A DNA stretch of 12,172 bases from an uncultured Verrucomicrobiota bacterium (GCA_946482165.1 CAMLQS010000136.1:1-12172); one strand, 5' to 3'; counted from the first letter of the stretch, positions 1 to 6,964 are shown. Program-made: numbers and translations. Notes: generated from the letters alone by a model not told the origin.

Positions 1-660
1 CTCGCCACCGCGCTCGACGCCCTCGCCGCCCGCGGCGGCGGCACGCTCGTCTGGCTCCACGGCGGCCAGCCGCTCTCCTGGCAGAAAACCTCCGCCCTCG
101 AAGAACGCCTCTCCCGCCGAGGCGGGCCGGTGCGCATCGTATCCGTGCCCGCCGTCGCCGCGCCCAACGTCCTCTTGGAAAAAGTCGCCGGCTCCGCGTC
201 CGTTCAGACCTTCCCCCGCCTTGGCGATCTCGACACCGATCTCGCGCGCCTCGTCCGCGAACTCCGCGAGGGCCGGCTCGTCGCCGAGCGCGACTCCCGC
301 CCCGCCGCCGGCTTCGCCCCGCTCGGCCGCGCCGCCTCCGATCACCTCTCGCGTCTCTGGGCGCGCGACGAAGTTCACCGCCTCCTCGCCACCGGCGGCG
401 CCGCGGACCGCGAAACCGCGCAACAGCTCGCCGTCGCCACCCAGATCGTCACGCCCGTCAGCGGCGCCGTGGTTCTGGAGACCGACGCCCAATACAAAGC
501 GAACGGGCTCGAAGCCTCCGACGCCAAAAACTCCCCCGCCGTCCCCGAGCCCGCCGCCTACGGCCTCCTCATGTCCGGCTCTCTGCTCGCCTTCGCACTC
601 CTCCGCCGCCGGCGCCGCGCCTCCGCAACAACCTCCGCACCCGTCACCGCTCTGCGCTAA
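1..660 (+). CDS. C-terminal part of a PEP-CTERM protein (partial, 5' end outside window)
   Basis: The frame is open from the first base, so the gene begins upstream and only its last 219 residues are seen. The visible part has a folded-looking region including GTLVWLHGGQP, then LWARDEVHRLL and QIVTPVSGAVVLETDAQY (about residues 119-165). These resemble the C-terminal half of VIT/VWA-type PEP-CTERM proteins, in which a TPVS..VVLET segment is common. It ends with a sorting signal: Pro-Glu-Pro at 182-184, a hydrophobic stretch and five arginines, then an unusual 13-residue extension after the Arg cluster. Such tails are processed by exosortase at the cytoplasmic membrane, and an exosortase lies about 2.5 kb downstream. 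Codon use matches the neighbours. A relation to the large PEP-CTERM integral membrane proteins found beside VIT proteins (TIGR02921-like) is my inference from memory; the missing N-terminus would decide it. Confidence 0.8.
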   Translation, partial: LATALDALAARGGGTLVWLHGGQPLSWQKTSALEERLSRRGGPVRIVSVPAVAAPNVLLEKVAGSASVQTFPRLGDLDTDLARLVRELREGRLVAERDSRPAAGFAPLGRAASDHLSRLWARDEVHRLLATGGAADRETAQQLAVATQIVTPVSGAVVLETDAQYKANGLEASDAKNSPAVPEPAAYGLLMSGSLLAFALLRRRRRASATTSAPVTALR

Positions 661-856
661 GTTTCGACGGCAAATATGCCCACCGCCCAATGTTCGTAAT
701 ACGAACATTCGCCCGGACGGCCGCCTCCTCGCCGATCTCGCTTAATGCAGGCCTCGGACTTCCCCCCTCGGCAAATATCCTCCGGCCCGCGCGTTTTCAT
801 CGCGACTTCATCGTCGCTTCATCCGCGCTTCACGCGACTCGGGCAGAGTTCGGAAC
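661..856. other. Intergenic region before the exosortase operon
   Basis: This 196-bp gap contains the palindrome at 689-709. A 10-bp direct repeat CGGCAAATAT occurs at 668-677 and 769-778, either side of the palindrome. A run of CTTCATC-like words covers roughly 805-835. I see no convincing sigma-70 promoter hexamers. An open frame that continues from here into the VIT gene has shadow-like Arg/Pro/His-rich composition and is not taken as coding. Confidence 0.4.
689..709. promoter_or_regulatory. 21-bp AT-rich palindrome, candidate operator
   Basis: Arms AATGTTCGTA and TACGAACATT are exact reverse complements around a single central A. The site lies 28 bp after the stop of the upstream PEP-CTERM gene and about 150 bp before the small ORF and VIT gene. 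It is strikingly AT-rich against its surroundings. No T-run follows, so a rho-independent terminator is unlikely. A dimeric repressor or activator site for the downstream exosortase operon is the simplest reading, but the protein that would bind is unknown. Confidence 0.5.
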
Positions 857-1033
857 ATGAACCTCCTCGAACGCTACCCCACGCTCGCCCGGCAGATGCC
901 CGAACCCGCCCGCGCCCTGCGCCTCGCACGGATTCTCATCCCGCTCTGCATCTTCACCGGCTTGGTCACCGAACCGCTCCTCCAATGGCTGATCCCCGCC
1001 CTGTCCGCGCTCCCCCTTCCCTTCGCCCTATGA
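857..1033 (+). CDS. Small hypothetical membrane protein, 58 aa
   Basis: The frame runs from ATG at 857 to TGA at 1031-1033, and its stop overlaps the VIT gene start as ATGA. That spacing is typical of translational coupling. The protein begins MNLLERYPTLARQMPEPARA, followed by a hydrophobic stretch (about residues 26-58, beginning ILIPLCIFTGL) that could make one or two membrane passes. Codons strongly favour C or G at the third position (ctc, gcc, atc, ttc, acc), as in neighbouring real genes. I do not recognise the family. No clear ribosome binding site precedes it. It could be an accessory of the exosortase system, a leader peptide for the VIT gene, or a chance frame. It is short enough for a gene caller to discard. 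Confidence 0.5.
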   Translation: MNLLERYPTLARQMPEPARALRLARILIPLCIFTGLVTEPLLQWLIPALSALPLPFAL

Positions 1034-3078
1034 TCTCCACCTTGCCCCCCGTCGCGCGCCGCATGCTTTTCGCCGCCGCGTCCTCCCTTCTGGCCTGCGC
1101 CTCTTTCGCTCCGCGCCTCGGCGCGCAAAGCACGCCCGACGACGCCGACCGCACGCTCTCGCCCTACTTCCACGTCAAATCCGCCGATTCCGCCGCCGAC
1201 GCGCTTCCGCTCAAGGCCACCCGCGTCGACGCCGTCGTCGCCGGCGTCATCGCCGACGTCACCGTCATCCAAACCTACGCCAACACCGGCTCCGTTCCGC
1301 TCGAGGCGCTCTATGTTTTCCCCGGCTCCACCCGCGCCGCGGTCCACGGCCTCACCATGACCGTCGGCGAGCGCCGCGTCCGCGCGAAGATCCAGAAAAA
1401 AGACGAGGCCCGCGCCACCTACGAGGCCGCCAAATCCGCCGGCAAGACCGCCTCCCTCCTCGAACAGGAGCGCCCCAACGTATTCTCCATGGCCGTGGCC
1501 AACATCCTCCCCGGCGACACCGTCGAGGTGGAACTGCGCTACACCGAGCTCCTCGAGCCCGTCGACGGCGTCTACGAATTCGTCTACCCTGGCGTCGTCG
1601 GCCCGCGTTACTCCAACCGCCCCGCCGCCACCTCGCCCGCCTCGACGTCCGAACAGTGGATCGCCACGCCCTATCTCCCCTCCGGCGAAACCGATCCCGC
1701 CGCCTTCGCCCTCTCGCTCCGCCTCGCGACCGGCGTTCCGCTCCGCGAAATCGCCAGCCACACCCACTCGGTCAACATCGCCCAAGCCTCGCCCGCCGAG
1801 GCTTCCGTCACGCTCGATCCCACCGACCCGTCGCCGTCCAACCGGGACTTCAGCCTGCGCTACCGCCTCACCGGCGACGCCACCGCGGCCGGCCTGCTCG
1901 TATCCGCCGCGCCCGACGCCCGCGGCGACCACTACTTCCTCGCCATGGTCCAGCCGCCCGCCCGTCCCGCTCCCGCGGCCACGCCGCCCCGCGACTACGT
2001 TTTCATCGTCGATGTCTCCGGCTCCATGCACGGCTTCCCCATCGAAACCGCCAAACACCTCTTCCGCCAACTCCTGCCCACGCTCCGCTCCATCGATACC
2101 TTCAACGTCCTGCTTTTCGCCGGCGACAGCTCGGTCCTCGCTCCCGCGCCGCTCGCCGCCTCGCCCGCCAACATCGCCAGGGCCGCCGACTTCCTCGATC
2201 GTCAAAACGGCGGAGGAGCCACCAACCTCCTCCCCGCGCTCCACCGCGCCCTCGCCCTTCCGCGCCCGCGCGAAAACACTTCGCGCATCGTCGCCGTGAT
2301 CACCGACGGCTATGTCGACATCGAGGCCGAGGCCTACGCCCTCGTCCGGCAGAATCTCTCCCGCGCCAACCTCTTCGCCTTCGGCATCGGCTCCAGCGTC
2401 AACCGGCACCTCGTCGAAAGCCTCGCCCGCGCCGGCCAGGGCGAACCCTTCGTCGTCACCGACTCCGTCCTCGCCGAGACCGAGGCCGCGCGCTTCTCCG
2501 CCATGATCGCCTCGCCTGTGCTCACCGGCGTGAACGCGCGCTTCGACGGCGTCGACGCCCGCGACATCGAGCCCGCCTCCATGCCCGACGTTTTCGCGCA
2601 ACGCCCCGTGATTCTCTTCGGAAAATGGAACGGCCATTCCGCCGGCGCTCTCCGGCTCACCGGGCGCTCCGGCGGCGGCGACAACGGCCGCCCCTTCGTC
2701 GCCGAGCTGCCCTTCGCCCGCGCCGCCACCGTGCCCGCCGACACGCTCGCGCGCCTCTGGGCGCGCACGCGCATCGCCGCGCTCTCCGACGATCTCGCCG
2801 TTGGCAACCGCCCCGAAACCGTCGCCGCCATCACCGACCTCGGCCTGAAATACGAGCTGCTCACCAACTACACGTCCTTCGTCGCCGTCGACGAAGTCGT
2901 CCGCCGCGCCACGCCCGACCTGATCACGGTCAAACAGCCGCTCCCCCTGCCCGACGGCGTTTCCAACCGGGCCGTGGGCCAGGATATCGGCGTCGCCCCC
3001 GAACCCGGCGCGGCGGGCCTCCTCGTCATCGCCGGCGCGCTCGCCGTCTTCGCCGTCCGCCCGCGCCGCCTGCGGTAG
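1030..3078 (+). CDS. VIT and VWA domain protein with PEP-CTERM sorting signal
   Basis: A 682-residue exported protein. The chosen start at 1030 gives a signal peptide (MISTLPPVARRMLFAAASS..., probable cleavage near LGAQS at about 31-34); the 95 extra codons upstream look non-coding and overlap the small ORF. A VIT domain covers about 45-175 (VIQTYANTGSVPLEALYVFP, ARATYEAAKSAGKTASLLEQ, PNVFSMAVANILPGD). A VWA domain covers about 320-490, with the metal-binding DxSxS at Asp328/Ser330/Ser332, Thr398 in GGGATNLL and Asp426 in ITDGY. The C-terminal region has LGLKYELLTNYTSFVAVDE, typical of the inter-alpha-trypsin-inhibitor-like family. The protein ends in a PEP-CTERM-type tail (PEP at about 657-659, hydrophobic stretch, RPRRLR). 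It is expected to be membrane-processed and surface-attached by the exosortase encoded 114 bp downstream. Its ligand is unknown. Confidence 0.93.
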   Translation: MISTLPPVARRMLFAAASSLLACASFAPRLGAQSTPDDADRTLSPYFHVKSADSAADALPLKATRVDAVVAGVIADVTVIQTYANTGSVPLEALYVFPGSTRAAVHGLTMTVGERRVRAKIQKKDEARATYEAAKSAGKTASLLEQERPNVFSMAVANILPGDTVEVELRYTELLEPVDGVYEFVYPGVVGPRYSNRPAATSPASTSEQWIATPYLPSGETDPAAFALSLRLATGVPLREIASHTHSVNIAQASPAEASVTLDPTDPSPSNRDFSLRYRLTGDATAAGLLVSAAPDARGDHYFLAMVQPPARPAPAATPPRDYVFIVDVSGSMHGFPIETAKHLFRQLLPTLRSIDTFNVLLFAGDSSVLAPAPLAASPANIARAADFLDRQNGGGATNLLPALHRALALPRPRENTSRIVAVITDGYVDIEAEAYALVRQNLSRANLFAFGIGSSVNRHLVESLARAGQGEPFVVTDSVLAETEAARFSAMIASPVLTGVNARFDGVDARDIEPASMPDVFAQRPVILFGKWNGHSAGALRLTGRSGGGDNGRPFVAELPFARAATVPADTLARLWARTRIAALSDDLAVGNRPETVAAITDLGLKYELLTNYTSFVAVDEVVRRATPDLITVKQPLPLPDGVSNRAVGQDIGVAPEPGAAGLLVIAGALAVFAVRPRRLR

Positions 3079-3151
3079 GACGGGACCGCCGCGCGTTCCT
3101 ATGGACGGCGCCACCCAGACCCGGCGCGCCCAGCGTGTCGCGCCCTACCTT
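3074..3151. repeat. Imperfect inverted pair of GGTAGGGCGCGAC-type repeats
   Basis: A copy reading GGTAGGACGGGACCGCCG starts at 3074 and includes the TAG stop of the VIT gene. A second copy lies on the minus strand at 3122-3151 (AAGGTAGGGCGCGAC, then ACGCTGGGCGCGCCG). The copies face each other and could form a long GC-rich hairpin in the mRNA between the VIT and exosortase genes. The same 15-bp core recurs at 6936-6950. This resembles REP-like intergenic elements; a transcript-stability or partial-termination role is inference. Confidence 0.5.
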
Positions 3152-3192
3152 CGACCCGCGGCAATCCATTCCGCCCGCCCCCCAAGCCCCCC

Positions 3193-3978
3193 ATGAACCA
3201 CCCGCGCACCTTCCTCGGCACGCGCGCCGCCGCCGTGTTCGCGCTCCTTCTCGCCGGCTGGCCGGTGCTGCGCTGGTATGCCCTCCGCCTCGGCGACGGC
3301 TCGGACGAACCGCACGGTCTCGCGGCCTTCGCCGCCGCCTTGCTCTTCGCGCCGTGGAGCGCGTGGCGCGAACAACTTTCTCCGCGTCAACATGCCGCGC
3401 TCGCCGCGCTCCTTCTCGTCTACTGCGCCGCCTTCCCGTTCACGCCGCCGCTCGCCCGCGCGTTGCTTTTCACCGTCCTGCTCGGCGTCGCCGCCGCGCC
3501 GCGCGGCTTCGCTCTCGCCTGGTCCGCTCTCCTCGCCCTCTCGCTCCCGCTCGTCGCCACGCTCCAGTTCTATCTCGGCTACCCGCTGCGCGCGCTCACG
3601 GCCACACTCGCCGCGCCGCTCCTCGCCGTCGGAGGCCTGCACGTCGAGGCGTCCGGAACCTCGCTCGCCTGGGCCGGCGAACGCGTGGTCGTCGACACCC
3701 CCTGCAGCGGCCTGCGTATGCTTTGGACCGGCCTCGTCCTCGCCGCCGTGCTCGCCTGCCGCCTTCGCCTCGACACCCGCGCATCGTTCAAGCTCTTCCG
3801 CCAGGCCGCGCTCGCCGTCTTCGTCGCCAACACCCTTCGCGCCGCGTTTATCTTCTGCCTCGAAACCGGACTCTGGCCCAATCCTCCCTGGGCGCACGAG
3901 ACCGTCGGCCTCGCGCTCTTCCTCGTCGTCGCCCTCGGAATCGTCACGCTCGCCGAAGGCCGCGTCGCCGCCGCATGA
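3193..3978 (+). CDS. Exosortase/archaeosortase family transpeptidase
   Basis: A 261-residue polytopic membrane protein with about eight hydrophobic segments. The family's three catalytic residues are visible in order: Cys171 in DTPCSGLRMLW, Arg216 in NTLRAAFIF and His235 in HETVGLALF. Exosortases cut PEP-CTERM proteins near the sorting motif and pass them to a cell-envelope acceptor. The N-terminal SDEPHGLAAFAAALL segment is typical of exosortase first loops. I cannot assign a numbered Xrt subtype. The direct context is a VIT/VWA PEP-CTERM protein upstream and an EpsI-like gene downstream with an ATGA overlap at 3975-3978. This suggests a locus-dedicated enzyme rather than a housekeeping one beside exopolysaccharide genes, since no polysaccharide genes are in view. 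Confidence 0.93.
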   Translation: MNHPRTFLGTRAAAVFALLLAGWPVLRWYALRLGDGSDEPHGLAAFAAALLFAPWSAWREQLSPRQHAALAALLLVYCAAFPFTPPLARALLFTVLLGVAAAPRGFALAWSALLALSLPLVATLQFYLGYPLRALTATLAAPLLAVGGLHVEASGTSLAWAGERVVVDTPCSGLRMLWTGLVLAAVLACRLRLDTRASFKLFRQAALAVFVANTLRAAFIFCLETGLWPNPPWAHETVGLALFLVVALGIVTLAEGRVAAA

Positions 3979-4493
3979 AAGCCCTCGCCGCCTTTCTCTG
4001 CCTCGCCGCCCTCGCCGCAAGCGCGCCGCTCTGGCCGCGCGCGGGCGAAAAAAATCCCCCGCCCTCGATGGACGCGGTCGAGGCCTGGCCCGCCGAACTC
4101 GTTTCGCCCGCATGGACGCCGCTCGCGCTTGGACCTCGCGAGGAACGGTTCGCCCGCGATTTTCCCGGACGCATCGCGGCCTTTTCCGCCCCCGACGGCC
4201 GCACCCTCATTGTCCGCGAACTTCGCCAGCCGACCCGCAAACTCCACCCTGCCGCCGACTGCCTGCGCGCCGTCGGCTACTCCATCGATCCGCGCCCTCT
4301 CCATCGTCAACACGACGGCGTCGAATGGTCCGAGCTCCGCGCCACCCGGGACAACGACACGCTCCGCGTCCGCGAACGCCTCGTCGGCGCCGACGGTCGC
4401 CGCTGGACCGACATCTCCGCCTGGTATTGGTCCGCCGCCCTCGGCCGCGCCTCCGGTCCCTGGTGGGCGATCACCGAACTCTCAGCCGATTGA
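3975..4493 (+). CDS. Exosortase-associated EpsI-like protein
   Basis: A 172-residue protein with an N-terminal signal or anchor segment (MKALAAFLCLAALAASAPLW) and a soluble remainder expected outside the membrane. The segment TRKLHPAADCLRAVGYSI (about 87-104) resembles the conserved H..xxCL..xGy core of EpsI/DUF3485-type exosortase partners, and ISAWYWSAALG (about 147-157) matches the WYW region of that family. The start is set by the ATGA overlap with the exosortase, implying coupled translation and joint function. It is shorter than typical EpsI proteins and the similarity is by eye, so it may belong to a separate exosortase-partner family. EpsI is thought to assist exosortase function, but its chemistry is unresolved. 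The stop lies only 29 bp from the convergent antiporter gene. Confidence 0.65.
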   Translation: MKALAAFLCLAALAASAPLWPRAGEKNPPPSMDAVEAWPAELVSPAWTPLALGPREERFARDFPGRIAAFSAPDGRTLIVRELRQPTRKLHPAADCLRAVGYSIDPRPLHRQHDGVEWSELRATRDNDTLRVRERLVGADGRRWTDISAWYWSAALGRASGPWWAITELSAD

Positions 4494-4522
4494 GTATGCC
4501 GATTCCGAGTTAACCGCCGCGC

Positions 4523-5575
4523 TTACGAAAGCCCCTCGCGCAGACACCACGCATAGGCCGCGATCGGCAGCACCGCCAGAATTCGTGGCAACCCGCCGAA
4601 CACCGCCACGAGCAGCGCGTGAAATCCCGCCGCGCCGGCGAGCACGAGCAACGCGTCCGCGAACCACGCCGGCGGCGCGAAGGGCGTCAGCGCCGCCGCC
4701 AATCCCAGGCAAAGCGGGATGCAGATGTGCCCGTCGCCGACCTGCGAGGCGTAAACGATGTCCGCTCGCGAACGCCACGCGTAGAAGGCCGCGAGGGCCG
4801 CGTTCGGCAGCACCATCAGCCACGCCGTAACCCAACCGAGGTGTTCCGCGCCGAGGCTGCCCGCCGGCCGCGCCTTCAGCCACGACACCAGCCAGTCGAG
4901 ACTCTCCAGCATCAACCACGCCGCGCCCAGCGCCAGCAACGCGTCCACGATGATCAACGGTGAAAAACTCTGCCGCTGCGTGAGCTGGTGCTTCCGCACG
5001 TCGTAGAGATGAAAGCCCTGCCAAAGCACGAAGAGCCCGATCAGCGCCAGCCCGTCCCCGCGGTCGAGCTTGCCATCGAGCGCCAAGGCCCAGGCGATGA
5101 GCGCGAAAGCCGCCGCCGCGCCGAGCGTGAGAAACAGAGCCAACGCATGCAGCCGCGTCTTCGTCTCGGCGTCCGCGCCCGCTTTTCCTCCGCCCTTTCT
5201 GCGCCCGCCCTTCGTCTTCGCCCCGGCCTTGCCTTCGCCGCCCGCGGCCTTCGGAGCGCGCAGGCTCAGCGCCGCGAACAGCGCCACGCCCGGCAAAATG
5301 AGGAGCAAGTTCGTGAGATTGTTCCCCAGCGCGTTCACCGCCACCTCCTCCGCCGGCACGCCGCGCTCGCGCGCCACGGCCACGAAAAGCAGATTCCCCA
5401 GGCCCGAGCAGATCGGCATCACCACCGCGCCGAGCGCCGTGCCCTCCATCCCGCGGTCCAGCATCGCCTCCAGCCGCCAGACCAGAAGCAAGGAAGCGGC
5501 AAGAAATACCACAAGGTAGGTCAGCGGGTGCCCGAGCCCAAGCGTGTCGTCGAGAAAGCCGGTGAGGGAGAACAT
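4523..5575 (-). CDS. CaCA-family sodium/calcium-type antiporter
   Basis: A 350-residue membrane protein with about ten hydrophobic segments. Two related repeats can be seen. The first is about 56-98 (CSGLGNLLFVAVARERGV, then NALGNNLTNLLLILPG). The second is about 252-295 (WLMVLPNAALAAFYAWRSR, then ASQVGDGHICIPLCLGLAA). They match the alpha-repeat plan of Ca2+/cation antiporters, with Asn/Gly-rich helices, though the usual GxSxPE signature is degenerate. A Gly/Lys/Arg-rich segment at about 108-141 separates the halves, as cytoplasmic loops do in this superfamily. The start was placed at 5575 (MFSLTGFLDDTLGLGHPL); the 73 codons upstream run through GC-rich sequence and a heptad array and look untranslated. 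It is divergent from corA-like genes, which fits a role in divalent cation balance. Confidence 0.75.
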   Translation of the reverse strand: MFSLTGFLDDTLGLGHPLTYLVVFLAASLLLVWRLEAMLDRGMEGTALGAVVMPICSGLGNLLFVAVARERGVPAEEVAVNALGNNLTNLLLILPGVALFAALSLRAPKAAGGEGKAGAKTKGGRRKGGGKAGADAETKTRLHALALFLTLGAAAAFALIAWALALDGKLDRGDGLALIGLFVLWQGFHLYDVRKHQLTQRQSFSPLIIVDALLALGAAWLMLESLDWLVSWLKARPAGSLGAEHLGWVTAWLMVLPNAALAAFYAWRSRADIVYASQVGDGHICIPLCLGLAAALTPFAPPAWFADALLVLAGAAGFHALLVAVFGGLPRILAVLPIAAYAWCLREGLS

Positions 5576-5770
5576 GGACGGCCCGGAGAAAAGCCGCCGC
5601 GCCCCCCGGCGCGAGCCGTGAAAGCGTCCATGCCCGGTAAAATCGACCGCAATGGCCGCCCGCACCCCGACCGAGCGGCCCACCACCGCTTTCGAAGCCC
5701 CGCCGCGTCGCCCCATCCCGCCAGACTGTCCGCCGACCTCCCCCCCCGGGGGGGACCGTCCGCCATTCAT

Positions 5771-5802
5771 CATTGGGCATTGGACATTGGGCATTGGACA
5801 TT
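5771..5802 (+). repeat. Heptad tandem array A (CATTGGG/CATTGGA)
   Basis: Four full 7-bp units alternate CATTGGG and CATTGGA, followed by a partial CATT. The array ends 87 bp before the first corA-like start and also lies in the leader region of the divergent antiporter gene. It belongs to the same family as the arrays at 6884, 7007, 8119 and 8966. Confidence 0.85.
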
Positions 5803-5821
5803 CCCGCGCGCCTCGCGCGGG
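5803..5821. other. GC-rich hairpin with short T-run
   Basis: CCCGCGCG and CGCGCGGG form a perfect 8-bp stem with a 3-nt CCT loop, followed by TTT on the plus strand. It has the form of a terminator but no gene precedes it on that strand. If transcription of the corA-like gene begins upstream, it would lie in the 5' leader and could attenuate. Confidence 0.35.
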
Positions 5822-5889
5822 TTTCTGCTTCCGCCCGTCCGCCGCCCGCGCCTAGCTAGTGCCCGCGCCCGGAAGCGCGCCGTGCCCGC

Positions 5890-6858
5890 ATGATCCAATC
5901 CTTCATCCTCAGCGACGGCAAAGTCGTCGGCCGCGACCTCGAACTCGAGGCCCTCCGCCTCGTGCACGGCGACAAGGGTCTCGTCCTGTGGGTCAATCTC
6001 TCCAACCCCACCCCCGAGGAGACCAAGGCCATTCTCGAAGGCGTCTTCCAATTCCACCCCCTCGCCGTAGAGGACTGCGTCGCCCCCTCCTCCCTGCCCA
6101 AGATCGAGGACTACGAAGACTACCTCTTCATCGTGATGCACGCGGTGGACTTCAATCGCGACGACAAGTTCACCACCACCGAGCTCAACCTTTTCCTCGG
6201 ACGGGAATTTCTCGTCACCTTTCACCCCGCCCCGCTCAAGTCCGTCGCCGCCGTCCTGGATCGCTGCGCCAAGGCCACCGGCATCGTCGCCCGCGGCCCC
6301 GACCGTCTCGCCCACCTCGTCCTCGACGCCTTGGTCGACAACTACAAGCCCGTCACCGACGAGTTCCGCGCGGAACTCGAAAAGATCGAGGAAGACGTTC
6401 TCTCCGGCGACGCCCACGATCTCACCCCCCGCCTCCTCGCCGTCCGGTCGGAGCTGAATACGCTCCGCGGCACCATCCGGCCCCAGCGCGAGGTCGTCGC
6501 CCGCATCGCCCACGGCGAGTCCAAGATCATCCGCCCGGTGATGCTTCCCTACTTCCGCGACCTTCGCGACAACCTCGTCCGCATCGAGGAAACCGCCACC
6601 GCCCAAGCCGACCAGCTCCTCATCTCCTTCGACCTTCACCTCAGCCGTTCCGACTTCGAGGCCAACGCCGGCATCAAGGTCCTCACCGCCCTCACCGCCA
6701 TCAGCCTCCCCGTCACCATCATCGGCACCTGGTATGGCATGAACTTCGAACACATGCCCGAGCTCGACGCGCCCTACGCCTACCCGCTCGTCGGCTTCTT
6801 CACCGCCGTGCTCACCTACCTCGTCTTCCGCTGGTGCAAACGCCGCGGACTCATCTGA
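5890..6858 (+). CDS. CorA-family magnesium/divalent cation channel (copy 1)
   Basis: A 322-residue protein of normal CorA length. The N-terminal cytoplasmic domain carries conserved HPLAVEDC, KIEDYEDYLFIVMHAV and FLVTFH segments. A long helical region follows (FRAELEKIEEDVL, then LRGTIRPQREVVARI). Two C-terminal membrane helices come last; the first ends in the signature YGMNF with Gly-Met-Asn at 283-285, then EHMPEL, and the last helix is followed by a basic tail (CKRRGLI). CorA proteins are pentameric channels that carry Mg2+, or Co2+/Ni2+/Zn2+ in some branches; the cation cannot be told from sequence alone. The ATG at 5890 has no clear ribosome binding site but matches the expected family start. 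The second copy follows after 187 bp on the same strand. Confidence 0.93.
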   Translation: MIQSFILSDGKVVGRDLELEALRLVHGDKGLVLWVNLSNPTPEETKAILEGVFQFHPLAVEDCVAPSSLPKIEDYEDYLFIVMHAVDFNRDDKFTTTELNLFLGREFLVTFHPAPLKSVAAVLDRCAKATGIVARGPDRLAHLVLDALVDNYKPVTDEFRAELEKIEEDVLSGDAHDLTPRLLAVRSELNTLRGTIRPQREVVARIAHGESKIIRPVMLPYFRDLRDNLVRIEETATAQADQLLISFDLHLSRSDFEANAGIKVLTALTAISLPVTIIGTWYGMNFEHMPELDAPYAYPLVGFFTAVLTYLVFRWCKRRGLI

Positions 6859-6883
6859 GCGGCGCGCCGCCCCGCCGCTCAGA
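6854..6883 (+). terminator. Hairpin over the corA-1 stop codon (candidate terminator)
   Basis: TCTGAGCGGCG (6854-6864) pairs perfectly with CGCCGCTCAGA (6873-6883), an 11-bp stem with an 8-nt loop. The TGA stop lies in the left arm. No T-run follows, so it may be an atypical terminator or a 3'-end stabiliser. Confidence 0.4.
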
Positions 6884-6918
6884 AATGACCAAGGACCAAT
6901 GTCCAATGACCAATGAGC
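6884..6918 (-). repeat. Heptad tandem array B (reverse orientation)
   Basis: Five 7-bp units read AATGACC, AAGGACC, AATGTCC, AATGACC and AATGAGC on the plus strand; on the minus strand this is the CATTGGN family. It begins directly after the hairpin at the corA-1 stop. It is the only array in this orientation and pairs with array C. Confidence 0.8.
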
Positions 6919-6935
6919 TTCCCATTCGTCTCCAT

Positions 6936-6964
6936 AAGGTAGGGCGCGACCGCCGGGCGCGCCG
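6936..6964 (+). repeat. Dispersed GGTAGGGCGCGAC element
   Basis: The 15-bp core AAGGTAGGGCGCGAC is identical to the minus-strand copy ending at 3151. The following CGCCGGGCGCGCCG differs from that copy by one base change and one missing base. It lies between the inverted heptad arrays B and C. Confidence 0.6.

Larger units (their letters stand above)
5576..5889. other. 314-bp divergent intergenic region (antiporter / CorA)
   Basis: No gene is seen here. It contains a C8G7 homopolymer pair at 5740-5754, a heptad array at 5771-5802 and a GC hairpin at 5803-5821. An 8-bp palindrome CTAGCTAG lies at 5852-5859, about 30 bp before the corA-like start. Promoters for both divergent genes should be here, but none is clear by eye. 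Confidence 0.45.

Noticed and set aside
745..1029. N-terminal extension of the VIT protein
   Set aside because: Composition is Pro/Arg/His-rich without structure, it overlaps the small ORF, and it would bury the signal peptide that starts at 1030.
874..3114. A 746-codon open frame antisense to the VIT gene
   Set aside because: It is Gly/Asp/Glu/Arg-rich with no domain and results from strong GC3 bias on the opposite strand; the sense frame has clear VIT and VWA domains.
1656..3974. A very long plus-strand frame upstream of and in phase with the EpsI-like gene
   Set aside because: The first 773 codons are Arg/Pro/His-rich shadow of the VIT and exosortase genes. Only the part from 3975, with a signal segment and ATGA overlap, is coding.
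5576..5794. 73-residue N-terminal extension of the antiporter
   Set aside because: It begins in heptad array A and runs through the C8G7 tract; the family-like N-terminus starts at 5575.
5822..5889. Mg2+-sensing riboswitch before corA-1
   Set aside because: There is no recognisable M-box core; the region is short and only GC-rich stems are visible.
5770..6906. A 378-codon minus-strand frame over corA-1
   Set aside because: It is Glu/Gly/Val/Asp-rich with no family match and is antisense to a clear CorA gene.
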